The translations under genes and the position numbers were made by a program. Positions 16,052-25,136 of a stretch of 35,048 nt of DNA are shown one piece after another (positions within the stretch are counted from its first letter, which is position 1; the number at the start of each line of letters is the position of its first letter). Source of the DNA: Pleurocapsa sp. MO_226.B13. Its GTDB lineage: Bacteria > Cyanobacteriota > Cyanobacteriia > Cyanobacteriales > Xenococcaceae. The stretch covers positions 1 through 35,048 of the forward strand of contig JASJEI010000100.1 in the NCBI GenBank assembly GCA_030064795.1, given 5' to 3'. The notes below the pieces were generated by a model that saw nothing but the letters and a program-made list of their open reading frames with translations, was not told the DNA's origin and did no database searches.

Positions 16052-17338
16052 ATGACTTCAATCCTCACCAAACAGCCTAAACTCAACGCGCCAACTATAT
16101 ATAAACTGGATAATGGTCTGACTATTATTGCCGAACAAATGCCCGTTGAAGCAGTGAACCTCAATGTATGGATTAATGTCGGTTCGGCGAAAGAAAGTGA
16201 CGACATCAACGGCATGGCGCATTTTCTAGAACATATGGTGTTTAAAGGTACGCCCAATTTAGGAATTGGTGAATTTGAACAATTAATCGAAGAACGTGGT
16301 GCGGTAACTAACGCTGCTACTAGTCAAGACTATACTCATTACTATATTACGACTGCACCCAAAGACTTTGCCGAACTAGCACCCCTACAGCTAGATGTAG
16401 TTTTAAATCCTAGTTTAGAAAATGAAGCCTTTGAACGAGAAAAACTGGTTGTCCTAGAAGAAATTCGTCGTTCGGAAGATAATCCTCGTCGTCGTACCTT
16501 TTATCGGGCGATGGAAGCTTGTTACGAAACTCTTCCCTATCGTCGTCCCGTACTCGGCCCTGCAAGGGTAATTGAGAATTTGCGATCGCTACAAATGCGG
16601 AATTTTCATGGTGCTTGGTATCAACCCCAGTCAATGACCGCAGCGGTAGTCGGCAATTTACCTTTAGAAGGGTTAATCGAAACTGTTAGCCAAGCATTCG
16701 ATCTACACTATGATTCTCGCCATCAATATCAGAAAAATCCTACTCCATCCGTAACTCCAGAACTACCTTTTACCAATATTGTGCGTCATGAATACACCGA
16801 CGAAACTCTACAACAGGCAAGGTTAGTAATGGTCTGGCGCGTTCCAGGGATGGAAGATCTCGATGAGACTTATGCCCTAGATATCTTAGCGGTAATCTTA
16901 GGACAGGGTAAGGTATCTCGTTTATTTAGGGAATTACGCGAAGAAAAAGGTCTGGTCAACCAAATTGGTGTCAGCAACATGACCCAAACCCACCAGGGAG
17001 TCTTTTATATCTCTGCTGCTTTGCCGACGGAAAACATATCAAAAGTAGAACGAGCGATCGCCAATCAGATGAGGACTATCCAAAACGAACTTATTGCAGC
17101 TAAAGATATAGATCGTATTCGTACTCAGGTGGCAAATCGCTTTGTTTTTGCTAACGAACGCCCCAGCGATCGCGCTAACCTTTATGGTTATTATTATTCT
17201 CAGCTAGAGGATCTTGCCCCCGCCCTCAATTATCCCCAACATATTCAAGCTATATCTGCCCAAGATCTTCAAACGGCAGCCCAAAAATATCTTAATCCCG
17301 AAGCTTACGGAATAGTAGTAATGAAACCCACTGACTAG
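16052..17338 (+). CDS. M16 family zinc peptidase
   Basis: This 428-residue protein is a pitrilysin/M16B-type metallopeptidase related to mitochondrial processing peptidase. The inverted zinc motif HFLEH is at residues 57-61, with the third ligand Glu137 in VLEEIRR at the expected distance. The C-terminal half has the matching fold (GQGKVSRLFRELREEKGL), but its segment reads GLVNQI, where single-chain enzymes usually have GLAY. That Tyr contributes to substrate binding, and it is retained in a second M16 protein at 29639-31099 which lacks the zinc motif. There is no signal peptide, so it is probably cytoplasmic. The cleavage target is unknown. Confidence 0.93.
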   Translation: MTSILTKQPKLNAPTIYKLDNGLTIIAEQMPVEAVNLNVWINVGSAKESDDINGMAHFLEHMVFKGTPNLGIGEFEQLIEERGAVTNAATSQDYTHYYITTAPKDFAELAPLQLDVVLNPSLENEAFEREKLVVLEEIRRSEDNPRRRTFYRAMEACYETLPYRRPVLGPARVIENLRSLQMRNFHGAWYQPQSMTAAVVGNLPLEGLIETVSQAFDLHYDSRHQYQKNPTPSVTPELPFTNIVRHEYTDETLQQARLVMVWRVPGMEDLDETYALDILAVILGQGKVSRLFRELREEKGLVNQIGVSNMTQTHQGVFYISAALPTENISKVERAIANQMRTIQNELIAAKDIDRIRTQVANRFVFANERPSDRANLYGYYYSQLEDLAPALNYPQHIQAISAQDLQTAAQKYLNPEAYGIVVMKPTD

Positions 17339-17368
17339 ATCCAAACAATCTACAAGACACAATTAAGG

Positions 17369-17393
17369 GGGTTTAGATAATCGCGCTAAACCC
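17369..17393. terminator. Hairpin between convergent genes
   Basis: GGGTTTAG (17369-17376) pairs with CTAAACCC (17386-17393) 30 bases past the M16 peptidase stop. No long T run follows on either strand, so it is only a possible terminator. A HIP1-centred palindrome, AAGGCGATCGCCTT, follows at 17437-17450. Confidence 0.4.
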
Positions 17394-17491
17394 TATCTTG
17401 CTCAGAGTAAGGGCGATCGCGCTTGTCTTGACAATGAAGGCGATCGCCTTTACTTGAAAATTATCTGTTATAGACATTTTTCAGTTTAGTA

Positions 17492-18031
17492 TTACTTTCT
17501 CAGTTTGATTGTATTGTCTACTAAACTCTGAGCAAAACCATCAAACCTTTCTGCTAGTTTGGCATCTTTCAATTTACCTTCAGAATCAAAGGCTTGCCAT
17601 GCTTGTCCCACGGCAATTTGTTCGGGAATGACCCAGCCGTGTACCCAGCGCACGATCATTCTCATGTGATTGAGGGCATTACTATTAGACTGACCGCCTA
17701 AGACACTGATTACTCCTGTCACTTTACCTGATAGATGCTCAAAACTCATTAGGTCTAGAGCATTTTTGATCACCCCGCTAACACTACCATGATATTCGGG
17801 AGTTGCCAAAATTAAACCATCCGCAGCTTTGACTGTTTCTCTTAATACTTCTACATCAGGGTAGTCTGGATATTCACTACCTCCATCACAGAAGGGTAAG
17901 TTCATTTCTCTAAGATCGAGGGTGTCAACTTCTGCACCCAAAGCTTGAACTCGATTGATTGCTTGCTGTAAAGCTAAAGCTGTATAAGAATCAGTGCGAA
18001 GACTACCTGTAATACCAACTATTTTAACCAT
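17492..18031 (-). CDS. NADPH-dependent FMN reductase family protein
   Basis: This 179-residue flavodoxin-fold protein belongs to the NADPH-dependent FMN reductase family. It likely reduces quinones, FMN or nitro-compounds with NAD(P)H. The phosphate-binding loop GITGSLRTDSYT is at residues 6-17, and the flavin-contacting segment ATPEYHGSVSGVIKNALDLM at about 96-115. Length and order of motifs match the family. It converges on the M16 gene and has an 825-base upstream spacer. The physiological substrate cannot be told from sequence. Confidence 0.92.
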   Translation of the reverse strand: MVKIVGITGSLRTDSYTALALQQAINRVQALGAEVDTLDLREMNLPFCDGGSEYPDYPDVEVLRETVKAADGLILATPEYHGSVSGVIKNALDLMSFEHLSGKVTGVISVLGGQSNSNALNHMRMIVRWVHGWVIPEQIAVGQAWQAFDSEGKLKDAKLAERFDGFAQSLVDNTIKLRK

Positions 18032-18203
18032 TAGTTATTTCTCTTTTAATTAACTCATACTCGTTATGACTACGTATAAGATAGCAAATTTTTTTATAGA
18101 TTGGCAAACTGAGAATGGAAAAAAACCTCTCCCCGAAGAGAGAGATTTTAGCTCGAATGATTGGTTATGGAACTTACGCAGATAAACCTTATTAACACCA
18201 TAG

Positions 18204-18240
18204 GTAGGGTGGGGCATTGCCCACACTACAATATATGTAG
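18204..18240. repeat. Dispersed palindromic repeat, copy 1
   Basis: GTAG-ggTGGGGCATTGCCCAca-CTAC is a hairpin-forming repeat whose right half (GCCCACACTACAATATATGTAG) is nearly repeated at 31143-31164. The two copies differ at a few positions. This suggests a small family of REP-like elements in this genome. Confidence 0.65.
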
Positions 18241-18247
18241 CGTCAAT

Positions 18248-18286
18248 ACGGGAGTGAAGCCGAGAAACCTCGGCGTTTTCTCCCGT
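18248..18286. repeat. Two-tier hairpin
   Basis: The outer stem is ACGGGAG (18248-18254) / CTCCCGT (18280-18286). The inner stem is GCCGAG (18259-18264) / CTCGGC (18269-18274) with loop AAAC. It could be a structured RNA segment or a repeat element. It has no T run. Confidence 0.5.
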
Positions 18287-18638
18287 CAAAATCTCCTCGG
18301 TGCTTAAGTCCTAGTTATATGTATCTGGAATTACTGCTCTGATTGAAAAATAGTTAATTACGAGTTAACTAGCCTGTTGATTTCTGCAATCATTTGCCTT
18401 GTTGTGCTTGACATATGTTTGTAACAAATTGAGTTAAGTCGCTGATTCTGATTGTAGCTCAAATTAAGATCTTGAATTATGTGGTAAAGATAAAGTATTG
18501 TGAGAAAAATGTCAAGTTTTGATGAATTGGTGTGATTATTGAGGCAGATTCTGTCAATTCGGTAACTAAAGCGATCGCTAAAATAATTTATTATATCGAG
18601 CTGAGATAATTGCTCTAAATAGAATCTGCATCTAGAAG

Positions 18639-18836
18639 CTATTTATAACTAGAACTAGAAAACTTCTTATCGTCTCCCGCATCGCCGTTAAAAACATCGT
18701 TTCCCTGTTCGCCGTTTAAGATATTGTCACCTTGACCACCTGCTAAAGTATCGTGACCGTTTCCACCTAGCAAAACATCATCTCCTCTGCCACCAAGAAG
18801 AGAATCATTACCTCGATCGCCCAGTAAATTTCCTGA
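18639..18836 (-). pseudogene. Relic of an RTX (hemolysin-type calcium-binding) protein
   Basis: The minus strand reads about 65 residues between two stops with no start codon. It consists of nonapeptide RTX repeats: GNDSLLGGRGDDVLLGG, then NGHDTLAGGQGDNILNG, then EQGNDVFNGDAGDD, ending KKFSSSSYK. These GGxGxDxxx units bind calcium in secreted type I exported proteins. Only the repeat end remains. It lies just past the 3' end of the cyclic-nucleotide-domain methyltransferase gene in the same orientation, separated by 20 bases. It is best read as a gene remnant, not a working gene. Confidence 0.8.
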
Positions 18837-18856
18837 CTAAGATCGCCCATGGAGAG

Positions 18857-20326
18857 CTAATCATGGTCATGCCAAGCTTTAGTACAGACAACAAACAATT
18901 CCACTCCAAATTCATCAGATTGAATTGTCACTGGCAAGGAACGAAATTTAGAATGAGAGAATAGCTTTTCTAGATCTTCTGCGGAACGATAAATAGAATG
19001 CCATTCGAGAATATGCTCTAGTAGCACGCGATCGGGATTTGCCGAGTGAAAATTGCCAATAATTGCGACACCATTGGGCAAAAGACGGTCATAAATCCAG
19101 TCTAGGATGCGGATTAATTCACGATCGCGCAGATAGTTTGCCATACTGACGCTATAGATCATTTGTTGGGGGGGGATATCTATGTGGCTATAGCCCTCAG
19201 CTAATAAAAATAAATTATCTTGAATAAAAGTAAGGCGATCGCGAAAATCCCATTTATAAGCTACTTTAGCAGCATTAGAAAGGTCTTGATGATTGAAATC
19301 TACGCAGGTAACGTGAACATTGGGAGGGGAAGTCTGAAAATAGAGGTCGAGAATTTCTGAAGCCGTGCCACTGGCTAAACTAGTTATAGGCATCGGATCT
19401 TCTGCCGTCCAGTTTTCCGCTAGCTGTTTAATTGTTTCGGTAATTATACCGCCGCGATTTTTTAATGCCAGACAGGTAGGTAAAGTACGAATCCAGCGAT
19501 CTAAATATATCCCCAGATGTCCGTCCCCTTCGGGTTCATTTTGCGACAACAACTCGATAATATAAGAATCGCTGGCACAACTCCCTGGTCTACGAAAAGC
19601 GCGATCTAAGAAGCTACTGAGCATATAAAAGGGAAAGGTTTCGCGGAAGATATAAGTACCAATCGCTTTTTGGATCTTTGGTTCTTGAATAATTTGCTCT
19701 CTGAGGGAGTTTATGAGCATATTACAGATTTTATTGATTTGCGATTGTGCTTCGACTTCTGTCAGTTTTTTGCTCCGAATTGCTTCTTCAATACTATAGA
19801 GATTATTTTTAAATAGTTCTGTTTCGACAATAAGTTCGGGAGGAATGGCATCTTGTCCTTCTTGTCCCGTACGCTGAGTATCGTATTCTGGGGAAACTCG
19901 CGACCGCCGCATCAAATGAGCTACTAAAGAAGAAGTCTGACGTAGCCGACTAGAAAGATTATGAGCCAAAGACTGATAGAAACGGTCAGATAAACCAGGA
20001 ACAGAAGTTAAGAGAGAATATAAATTTGGCTCGTCTAAAACACAGACTTCCACGTCGCTTTGGGCGATTACCGCTGCACTAGTGGGGACTCCTTCTAAAA
20101 AAGACATCTCCCCAAATACCTCTCCTGGCTCTAAAAAAGCGATCGCCACATCTCTCCCCGAAGCTGCCCTTTCAACTCTTACCATTCCCTTGCGTACAAT
20201 GTAGATTGCCTGAGACAGACGACCTTCTTTTAGAATTACATCATGTTGCTGATAGGTGGCAAGTCGAGCTTTTTCTAAGAGAATATTGTAGTCTTCTGTT
20301 GTCAGGTATTTTAGTTTACTGTCCAT
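18857..20326 (-). CDS. Cyclic-nucleotide-binding-like domain fused to a PhcB-like methyltransferase
   Basis: This 489-residue protein has two parts. Residues 10-125 form a CRP-type sensor domain with KEGRLSQAIYIVRKG and PGEVFGEMSFLEG. The usual phosphate-binding PRxA is PTSA here (81-84), with no Arg, so canonical cAMP binding is doubtful. Residues 250-489 look like a class I SAM methyltransferase: motif I SLASGTASEI (316-325), acidic Asp343 in CVDF, then IYSVSMANYLRD and a late IYDRLLPNGVAIIGNF. This C-terminal part resembles the PhcB type, which in Ralstonia makes the 3-hydroxy fatty-acid methyl ester signal. The same-strand gene 62 bases upstream is a glycosyl-hydrolase-like gene. The actual methyl acceptor is unknown. 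Confidence 0.8.
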   Translation of the reverse strand: MDSKLKYLTTEDYNILLEKARLATYQQHDVILKEGRLSQAIYIVRKGMVRVERAASGRDVAIAFLEPGEVFGEMSFLEGVPTSAAVIAQSDVEVCVLDEPNLYSLLTSVPGLSDRFYQSLAHNLSSRLRQTSSLVAHLMRRSRVSPEYDTQRTGQEGQDAIPPELIVETELFKNNLYSIEEAIRSKKLTEVEAQSQINKICNMLINSLREQIIQEPKIQKAIGTYIFRETFPFYMLSSFLDRAFRRPGSCASDSYIIELLSQNEPEGDGHLGIYLDRWIRTLPTCLALKNRGGIITETIKQLAENWTAEDPMPITSLASGTASEILDLYFQTSPPNVHVTCVDFNHQDLSNAAKVAYKWDFRDRLTFIQDNLFLLAEGYSHIDIPPQQMIYSVSMANYLRDRELIRILDWIYDRLLPNGVAIIGNFHSANPDRVLLEHILEWHSIYRSAEDLEKLFSHSKFRSLPVTIQSDEFGVELFVVCTKAWHDHD

Positions 20327-20388
20327 TTAGTTTGGGTTCTCCATGCTGCACCCTTCAGTAATAATTCCCAATTTAATTGCAACAGGGA

Positions 20389-21687
20389 TCATCGCTGAGA
20401 TAAAAAGTCGCAGTCCGATAAATCGGGACGTTTAGCTTGATGATGAAATAACTTTTTAAGAGCAGCTTGTCTTCTTTCGGGAGATTCGGTGGCTAAATTC
20501 CAAAGACTTTCATAAAAGAAAAAAGATATTCCAGCATATTCCTGTTGGCGAGCGATTTTAACCTGCTTATAGATTTTGTGCCACAAGATCCGACGACCTT
20601 TTAAACCCGATAAAACTCCAATAGCAACGGGAATATGTTCTTTTGCCGCCAAGATTTCGGGCTGTTGCAGTTCTTTGATAAAGCTCTCGTTGCCGTCGCG
20701 ATATACCTGCACGATCAGTTCTTCAATTAAGCCTTTACGCTCCCACCGATACCAATCGAGGAGAAATGAATTGAGAGAAAAATTTTGGGGATTGGGAGAT
20801 ACAGAAACTATTGCTTGAGGATTATGGCGTTTTAGTTCGTGAAATAAGGTCTCGACGTAAGCGGTGATTTTATCAGCACGCCAATGCACCCAATCGGGAT
20901 CTTTCGGGTCGTCTGGGGGTAATTTTCCCTGATGCTCGTCTTGATATAGCTTGACCGTGTAATCGTCGTAACCTAATTCCGAAGGATAGCCAAAGTGATC
21001 GTCTAGTTGAATTCCATCAATATCGTAGTTACTGACGATTTCTACTAATAGATCGGTCATAAACTTTTGTACGTCGGGACGGAGGGGATTTAACCAGACT
21101 CGTTGATGTACGTCGCCTTCCCACCAAATAGTGCTGCCATCTTGCCGACTGGTCAACCATTCAGGGTGTCGTAATGCAAGTTCTGAATCAGCAGGGGCCA
21201 TAAAGCCAAACTCAAACCAAGGAATGACGCTCATCCCTCTCTGGTGTCCCGTACTGACAATTTCCGCTAAAATATCTCTACCCTCTAGTCCTGGTGTGGG
21301 GTCGAGAGCTAACCCCGTGACTGTTTTGGATACCGTCGAGGGATAGAGAGTATAACCCCAATTCCATACCGTTGGATAAAGGGTATTGAAATTTGACTCC
21401 GCTAGGAGAGAGATCGCCTCGGAAGTTCGATCGCGGTCGAATAATACATCACTGTCGATATTGGTCAGCCATACACCCCGTAACTCTCTTTCTGGATCTA
21501 GTTGACAAATTGGCTCTACTTCTTTAATTGATAAGTTCTGGGAATGTCCGGGGAAAGGAGCGATCGATACTAGGGTCAGAGCCAAAATAAATAGAAAAAT
21601 CAACCAAGATTGGCGACCTCTGGTTTGGCTAAACCGTACTAATCGCTCGGCAAAGATATCAAAAGATCTGGCAATACGTTCTTTCAT
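20389..21687 (-). CDS. Family 10-like glycosyl hydrolase (GHL10/DUF187)
   Basis: This 432-residue protein belongs to the glycosyl-hydrolase-like 10 family. It has an N-terminal membrane anchor or signal at about 27-47 (SWLIFLFILALTLVSIA), so the domain should be outside the cytoplasm. Family motifs are ELRGVWLTNIDSDVLF (68-83), FNTLYPTVWNWGYTLYPS and the acidic active-site-like DIDGIQLDDHFGYP at about 222-235. Related proteins are thought to act on cell-wall or exopolysaccharide glycans, but the substrate here is not known. It is separated by 62 bases from the sensor-methyltransferase gene downstream, which suggests shared transcription. Confidence 0.9.
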   Translation of the reverse strand: MKERIARSFDIFAERLVRFSQTRGRQSWLIFLFILALTLVSIAPFPGHSQNLSIKEVEPICQLDPERELRGVWLTNIDSDVLFDRDRTSEAISLLAESNFNTLYPTVWNWGYTLYPSTVSKTVTGLALDPTPGLEGRDILAEIVSTGHQRGMSVIPWFEFGFMAPADSELALRHPEWLTSRQDGSTIWWEGDVHQRVWLNPLRPDVQKFMTDLLVEIVSNYDIDGIQLDDHFGYPSELGYDDYTVKLYQDEHQGKLPPDDPKDPDWVHWRADKITAYVETLFHELKRHNPQAIVSVSPNPQNFSLNSFLLDWYRWERKGLIEELIVQVYRDGNESFIKELQQPEILAAKEHIPVAIGVLSGLKGRRILWHKIYKQVKIARQQEYAGISFFFYESLWNLATESPERRQAALKKLFHHQAKRPDLSDCDFLSQR

Positions 21688-21836
21688 AAATCTCTGAAGA
21701 TGGGCAAGACACCGCGATTATAACTCCATACTTCTCAACCTTTGTTTATCATGTGAAGACAATTAATAGTAGTCAATAATTAGTTGGTTCGCTCTAAGAT
21801 CGAACTAGACTAAGCTTTATTTAGCATAATTATCTC

Positions 21837-22334
21837 ATGTATATCCGCGATGCCGAAGCATCAGATTTGACAGCAATTGTTGACATTTACAATCAAAGTA
21901 TCCCCGATCGCTTGGCAACTGCCGATACCGAACCGATCGCCGTAGCCAGTCGTCTCGACTGGTATCGTAATCGCCCTCTGAACCGTCCTCTCTGGGTAGC
22001 AATAAAAAACGAGCAAGTAGCGGGTTGGCTGAGTTTTCAAAACTTTTATGGTCGTCCTGCCTATCTACATACCGCCGAAATTAGTATTTATGTAGCAAAT
22101 CAATTTCAGCGTCAGGGAATTGGTAGTAAGTTATTAGCAAGAGCGATCGCTCGTAGTCCTCAGTTACAGCTTACTACTCTTTTGGGTTTTATTTTTGCCC
22201 ACAACCAACCGAGCTTAAATCTTTTTATCCGTTATGCTTTTAGTCAATGGGGTTACTTACCCGATCTTGCAGTACTTGATGGCGTAGAACGAAGTTTGGT
22301 AATTTTAGGCAGAAAAATTAGCGAAACAGTTTGA
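21837..22334 (+). CDS. GNAT family N-acetyltransferase (Pat-like)
   Basis: This 165-residue acetyltransferase uses acetyl-CoA to modify an amino group on a small molecule. The layout follows the phosphinothricin/methionine-sulfoximine acetyltransferase type: IRDAEASDLTAIVDIYN at the start, WVAIKNEQVAGWLSFQNFYGRPAY, then the CoA-binding motif A EISIYVANQFQRQGIGSKLL. Its natural substrate is not clear. The gene ends 8 bases before the convergent sfsA stop. Start ATG 21837 fits the family. Confidence 0.9.
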   Translation: MYIRDAEASDLTAIVDIYNQSIPDRLATADTEPIAVASRLDWYRNRPLNRPLWVAIKNEQVAGWLSFQNFYGRPAYLHTAEISIYVANQFQRQGIGSKLLARAIARSPQLQLTTLLGFIFAHNQPSLNLFIRYAFSQWGYLPDLAVLDGVERSLVILGRKISETV

Positions 22335-22342
22335 GTTCGGAT

Positions 22343-23080
22343 TCATCTTGGCTCGCACTCTAAAAAATCTGCTAGTCCCAGATAACTAATACCCTGGGGA
22401 GTAATTTCAAAACGATAGGGTAAAACTTCAACGCCTCTAGCGACTGCCGTTCTCAACAATTCGCCATAGATAGGGTCGCAACTATCACTGGGGGCAAAGC
22501 GATCGCAATCACCGCGATTGATAAAATATAGCATTACTGCTTTGGTTTGGGGAACCAGGGCAGTCAACTCCTGGAGGTGTTTTTGTCCGCGAGTTGTCAC
22601 CGTATCGGGAAACAAAGCTAAGTTATCTCTACTGAGGGTAACGCTTTTAACTTCTAGATAAACTTCTGGCCGATCATCATCTCCTGACAGTAAAAAATCG
22701 ACTCGGCTCTTTTTATCTTTACCGAAGGGAACTTCCGCTCTTACTCGATTGTATCTGGCTGCTAGCTCCAGAAACAATTTTTGTTCCAAGGCTAATTTAA
22801 TAACCCGATTTGGTATTGCCGTGTTCGTTCCCACCCAAGTAGAATCAATCTGAATCATTTCCCAGGTATAGGCAAGCTTACGTTTGGGGTTATTACTTTT
22901 AGATACCATTACCAAGCTACCTGGAATGCAAATTCCCGTCATCGGGCCAGTATTGGGACAATGAGCGGTGATTATTTCTCCCGTATCTAATTCAATATCG
23001 GCAAGAAACCTTTTGTAGCGTTTGAGCAAACGACCAGTTACAAGGGGTGGATATTGATAGAGTAAGCTCATAATCAGCAA
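22343..23080 (-). CDS. sfsA: Sugar fermentation stimulation protein homologue, SfsA
   Basis: SfsA is a PD-(D/E)xK-fold DNA/RNA-binding protein; it was first described by its effect on maltose metabolism in E. coli, and its cellular role is still uncertain. The 245-residue length is standard. Motifs: AHCPNTGPMTG near residue 40, WVGTNTAIPNR, the catalytic-like SRVDFLLSG and YLEVKSVTL, and ALFPDTVTTRGQKHLQEL. An internal Met4 could be the real start. It converges with the GNAT gene, and its upstream region of about 80 bases is shared with the divergent UDG-like gene. Confidence 0.95.
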   Translation of the reverse strand: MLIMSLLYQYPPLVTGRLLKRYKRFLADIELDTGEIITAHCPNTGPMTGICIPGSLVMVSKSNNPKRKLAYTWEMIQIDSTWVGTNTAIPNRVIKLALEQKLFLELAARYNRVRAEVPFGKDKKSRVDFLLSGDDDRPEVYLEVKSVTLSRDNLALFPDTVTTRGQKHLQELTALVPQTKAVMLYFINRGDCDRFAPSDSCDPIYGELLRTAVARGVEVLPYRFEITPQGISYLGLADFLECEPR

Positions 23081-23201
23081 TTAGCAAAGACGAAGCTTAT
23101 TTTAGCAGCATTTGTTTCTACAAATAGTTAGTTTCTTCCTGTCAAAAAAGATGAGATAATTGCAATTTCTCAACTTGACAACTAACAAAATTCAGAAATC
23201 T

Positions 23202-23882
23202 ATGCCCGATATTGATACTTTAATTACCCAGGTACAACAAGAAGCAGAGCGCGAAGAATTCCCCATCGATCTACCCGTATACAAATCGGCGAACCTCGAA
23301 CCGACAAAACCAATTCTCTATGCAGGTAATCTCAACAGTCCTCTTTGTTTTTTTGGACGCGATTTAGGTAAGGATGAGGTTCATGGTCGACAGCCTTTAA
23401 TTGGTGCATCGGGAACGATGGTCAGAGAGGGTTTTTACTATGCAATTCATCAACAAAAAGCTCCCTCCAGAAAAGATCTAGACAACACAACTATCGAACG
23501 GGTTTTGTTAACCAATACTGTTCCTTATAAACCACCAGGGAATAAGGCTTATTTAGTTAAAGTCAAAAAAAGATTTCGTCCTTTTTTAGAACAATTATTT
23601 GTTTTTCATTGGCGAGGAAGTCAAATTATTCCCTTGGGAACAGAAGCTTTTAAATGGTTTGCTCCCTATGGTGCTAAAGGAGAATTAGATAGTTTTTATC
23701 GTCGTAGCGATCGCTTTGAAAGACAAATAACCGTTAATCTGACCGCTAGCGATGATTCTGACATAACTCACACCAAAGCCATTACTTTATTACCCCTCCC
23801 TCACCCTTCCCCCCTCAACCAGAAATATTATGCTGCTTTTCCTAAAATGCTACAAAAGCGTCTGGGACAGGTCGAATTTTAA
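23202..23882 (+). CDS. Uracil-DNA glycosylase superfamily protein
   Basis: This protein has about 226 residues from ATG 23202; an in-frame TTG at 23160 would add 14. It has the outline of family 4/5-like uracil-DNA glycosylases, which remove uracil from DNA in base excision repair. Features: LCFFGRDLGKDEVHGRQPLIGASGTMVREG as the GxAPG/GxPFxG-like loop, VLLTNTVPYKPPGNKA, and the C-terminal LPHPSPLN motif. The first loop differs from the classic form and there is no obvious Fe-S cysteine set, so activity on uracil is not certain. The gene is divergent from sfsA, with rpe 165 bases downstream. Confidence 0.78.
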   Translation: MPDIDTLITQVQQEAEREEFPIDLPVYKSANLEPTKPILYAGNLNSPLCFFGRDLGKDEVHGRQPLIGASGTMVREGFYYAIHQQKAPSRKDLDNTTIERVLLTNTVPYKPPGNKAYLVKVKKRFRPFLEQLFVFHWRGSQIIPLGTEAFKWFAPYGAKGELDSFYRRSDRFERQITVNLTASDDSDITHTKAITLLPLPHPSPLNQKYYAAFPKMLQKRLGQVEF

Positions 23883-24047
23883 ACCGCTATTTTGTTTTGT
23901 ATTATCGCTAAAATTTAGATTCACAATCTAAATAACAAAACAGATTAACCTCGTTTCCAGTCCGTAAAATTGGAAAACATGATATCGTATTAATTAAATA
24001 GATAAAATTTTGTTAACCCCGATACAAAACTTCGAGAAATAAAATTT

Positions 24048-24743
24048 ATGACTACTAAGAAAACTGTTATTTCCCCCTCAATTTTATCGGCGGATTTTAG
24101 TCGCTTAGGTGAAGAAATTAAAGCGGTAGATCGAGCTGGTGCAGACTGGATTCATGTTGATGTCATGGACGGTAGATTTGTACCCAACATTACCATCGGC
24201 CCGATGATCGTTAAGGCAGTTCGTCCCCTTACCCAAAAGCCTTTGGACGTACACTTAATGATTGTCGAACCAGAAAAATATGTCGAAGAATTTGCCAAGG
24301 CTGGTGCAGATATTATTTCTGTTCATGCAGAACATAATGCTTCTCCTCATTTACACCGCACTCTCGGTCAAATTCGCGAATTGGGCAAACAAGCTGGTGT
24401 TGTATTAAATCCTGGTACGCCTCTAGCTTTAATCGAACACGTTTTACCGCTCTGCGACTTGATTTTAATCATGAGCGTTAACCCTGGTTTTGGCGGTCAA
24501 AGCTTTATTGCTGAGATGGTAGATAAAGTAGCTAGCCTGCGTAAAATGTGCGATGACAAAGGATTAGACCCTTGGATCGAAGTCGATGGCGGACTAAAAC
24601 CCAACAATACTTGGCAGGTGTTAGAAGCTGGTGCTAATGCGATCGTCGCTGGTTCGGCGGTATTTAAAGCACCCGACTATGCAGAAGCAATTGAAGGTAT
24701 TCGCAATAGCAAACGTCCTCAGCCTGAGTTTGCTACTGCATAA
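24048..24743 (+). CDS. rpe: Ribulose-phosphate 3-epimerase
   Basis: Rpe interconverts ribulose 5-phosphate and xylulose 5-phosphate in the Calvin cycle and pentose phosphate pathway. The 231-residue TIM barrel shows [13 protein letters not shown], the metal and catalytic residues in [10 protein letters not shown] (His37, Asp39) and VHLMI (His69), the phosphate-binding [12 protein letters not shown], and IEVDGGL with the second catalytic Asp. The start ATG at 24048 gives the standard length. A clear terminator follows at 24781-24818. It is a cytoplasmic carbon-metabolism gene. Confidence 0.98.
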   Translation: MTTKKTVISPSILSADFSRLGEEIKAVDRAGADWIHVDVMDGRFVPNITIGPMIVKAVRPLTQKPLDVHLMIVEPEKYVEEFAKAGADIISVHAEHNASPHLHRTLGQIRELGKQAGVVLNPGTPLALIEHVLPLCDLILIMSVNPGFGGQSFIAEMVDKVASLRKMCDDKGLDPWIEVDGGLKPNNTWQVLEAGANAIVAGSAVFKAPDYAEAIEGIRNSKRPQPEFATA

Positions 24744-24780
24744 CCAGCTAAGTCTGAAAAATTGAGCTTTTAAGAGAACA

Positions 24781-24818
24781 AAAAAAGATTCATCGTTGGC
24801 AATGAATCTTTTTTATTT
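24781..24818 (+). terminator. Rho-independent terminator of rpe
   Basis: Thirteen-base stem AAAAAAGATTCAT (24781-24793) / ATGAATCTTTTTT (24802-24814) with loop CGTTGGCA, then ATTTT. The A run on one side may let it work in the other direction too, for transcripts coming from the convergent hemH. Confidence 0.85.
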
Positions 24819-25136
24819 TGTATTTGAATGTTTACCGCCTCACTCAGTCAATTAACTGAGATCGAACAGTTAATACGTTGACCCTCATCAGATGTGTCGC
24901 ATTATTTTTTCTATTTGGTATCAGTAATTCCACTTTCGATCGCCGTAAATTTAATTAATTGGCGATCGCAACCAGTTACTAGGACTCTAGTTATTTGTTA
25001 TCAATCGAGACAATCCTTTTTACTGTTGTTTGGATGGAGTTACTTGTTTGATAAAGAAATGATTTTATAGTTGCCTGTAAATTAGATTTGACTAGCTACT
25101 ACGACCAAAAGCTAATAGCTAATAGCTAAACGTTGT
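24819..25136. other. Spacer between rpe and hemH
   Basis: No gene is seen. It holds a CTCAGT-(6)-ACTGAG inverted repeat (24843-24860), several HIP1-type sites and a short direct repeat AGCTAATAGCTAATAGCTAA (near 25109-25128) just before the hemH stop. I saw no tRNA or recognisable remnant. Confidence 0.4.

Larger units (their letters stand above)
18032..18638. other. Repeat-bearing spacer upstream of the FMN reductase gene
   Basis: There is no gene that I can support here. The stretch contains a palindromic dispersed repeat at 18204-18240, also found near 31128, and a two-tier hairpin at 18248-18286. The rest is AT-rich DNA with one HIP1 site. A minus-strand frame across 18050-18289 runs through these repeats and has no family resemblance. 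Confidence 0.5.

Noticed and set aside
18050..18289. 79-residue minus-strand frame in the 18-kb spacer
   Set aside because: It runs across a palindromic repeat and a hairpin, and the translation is not protein-like.
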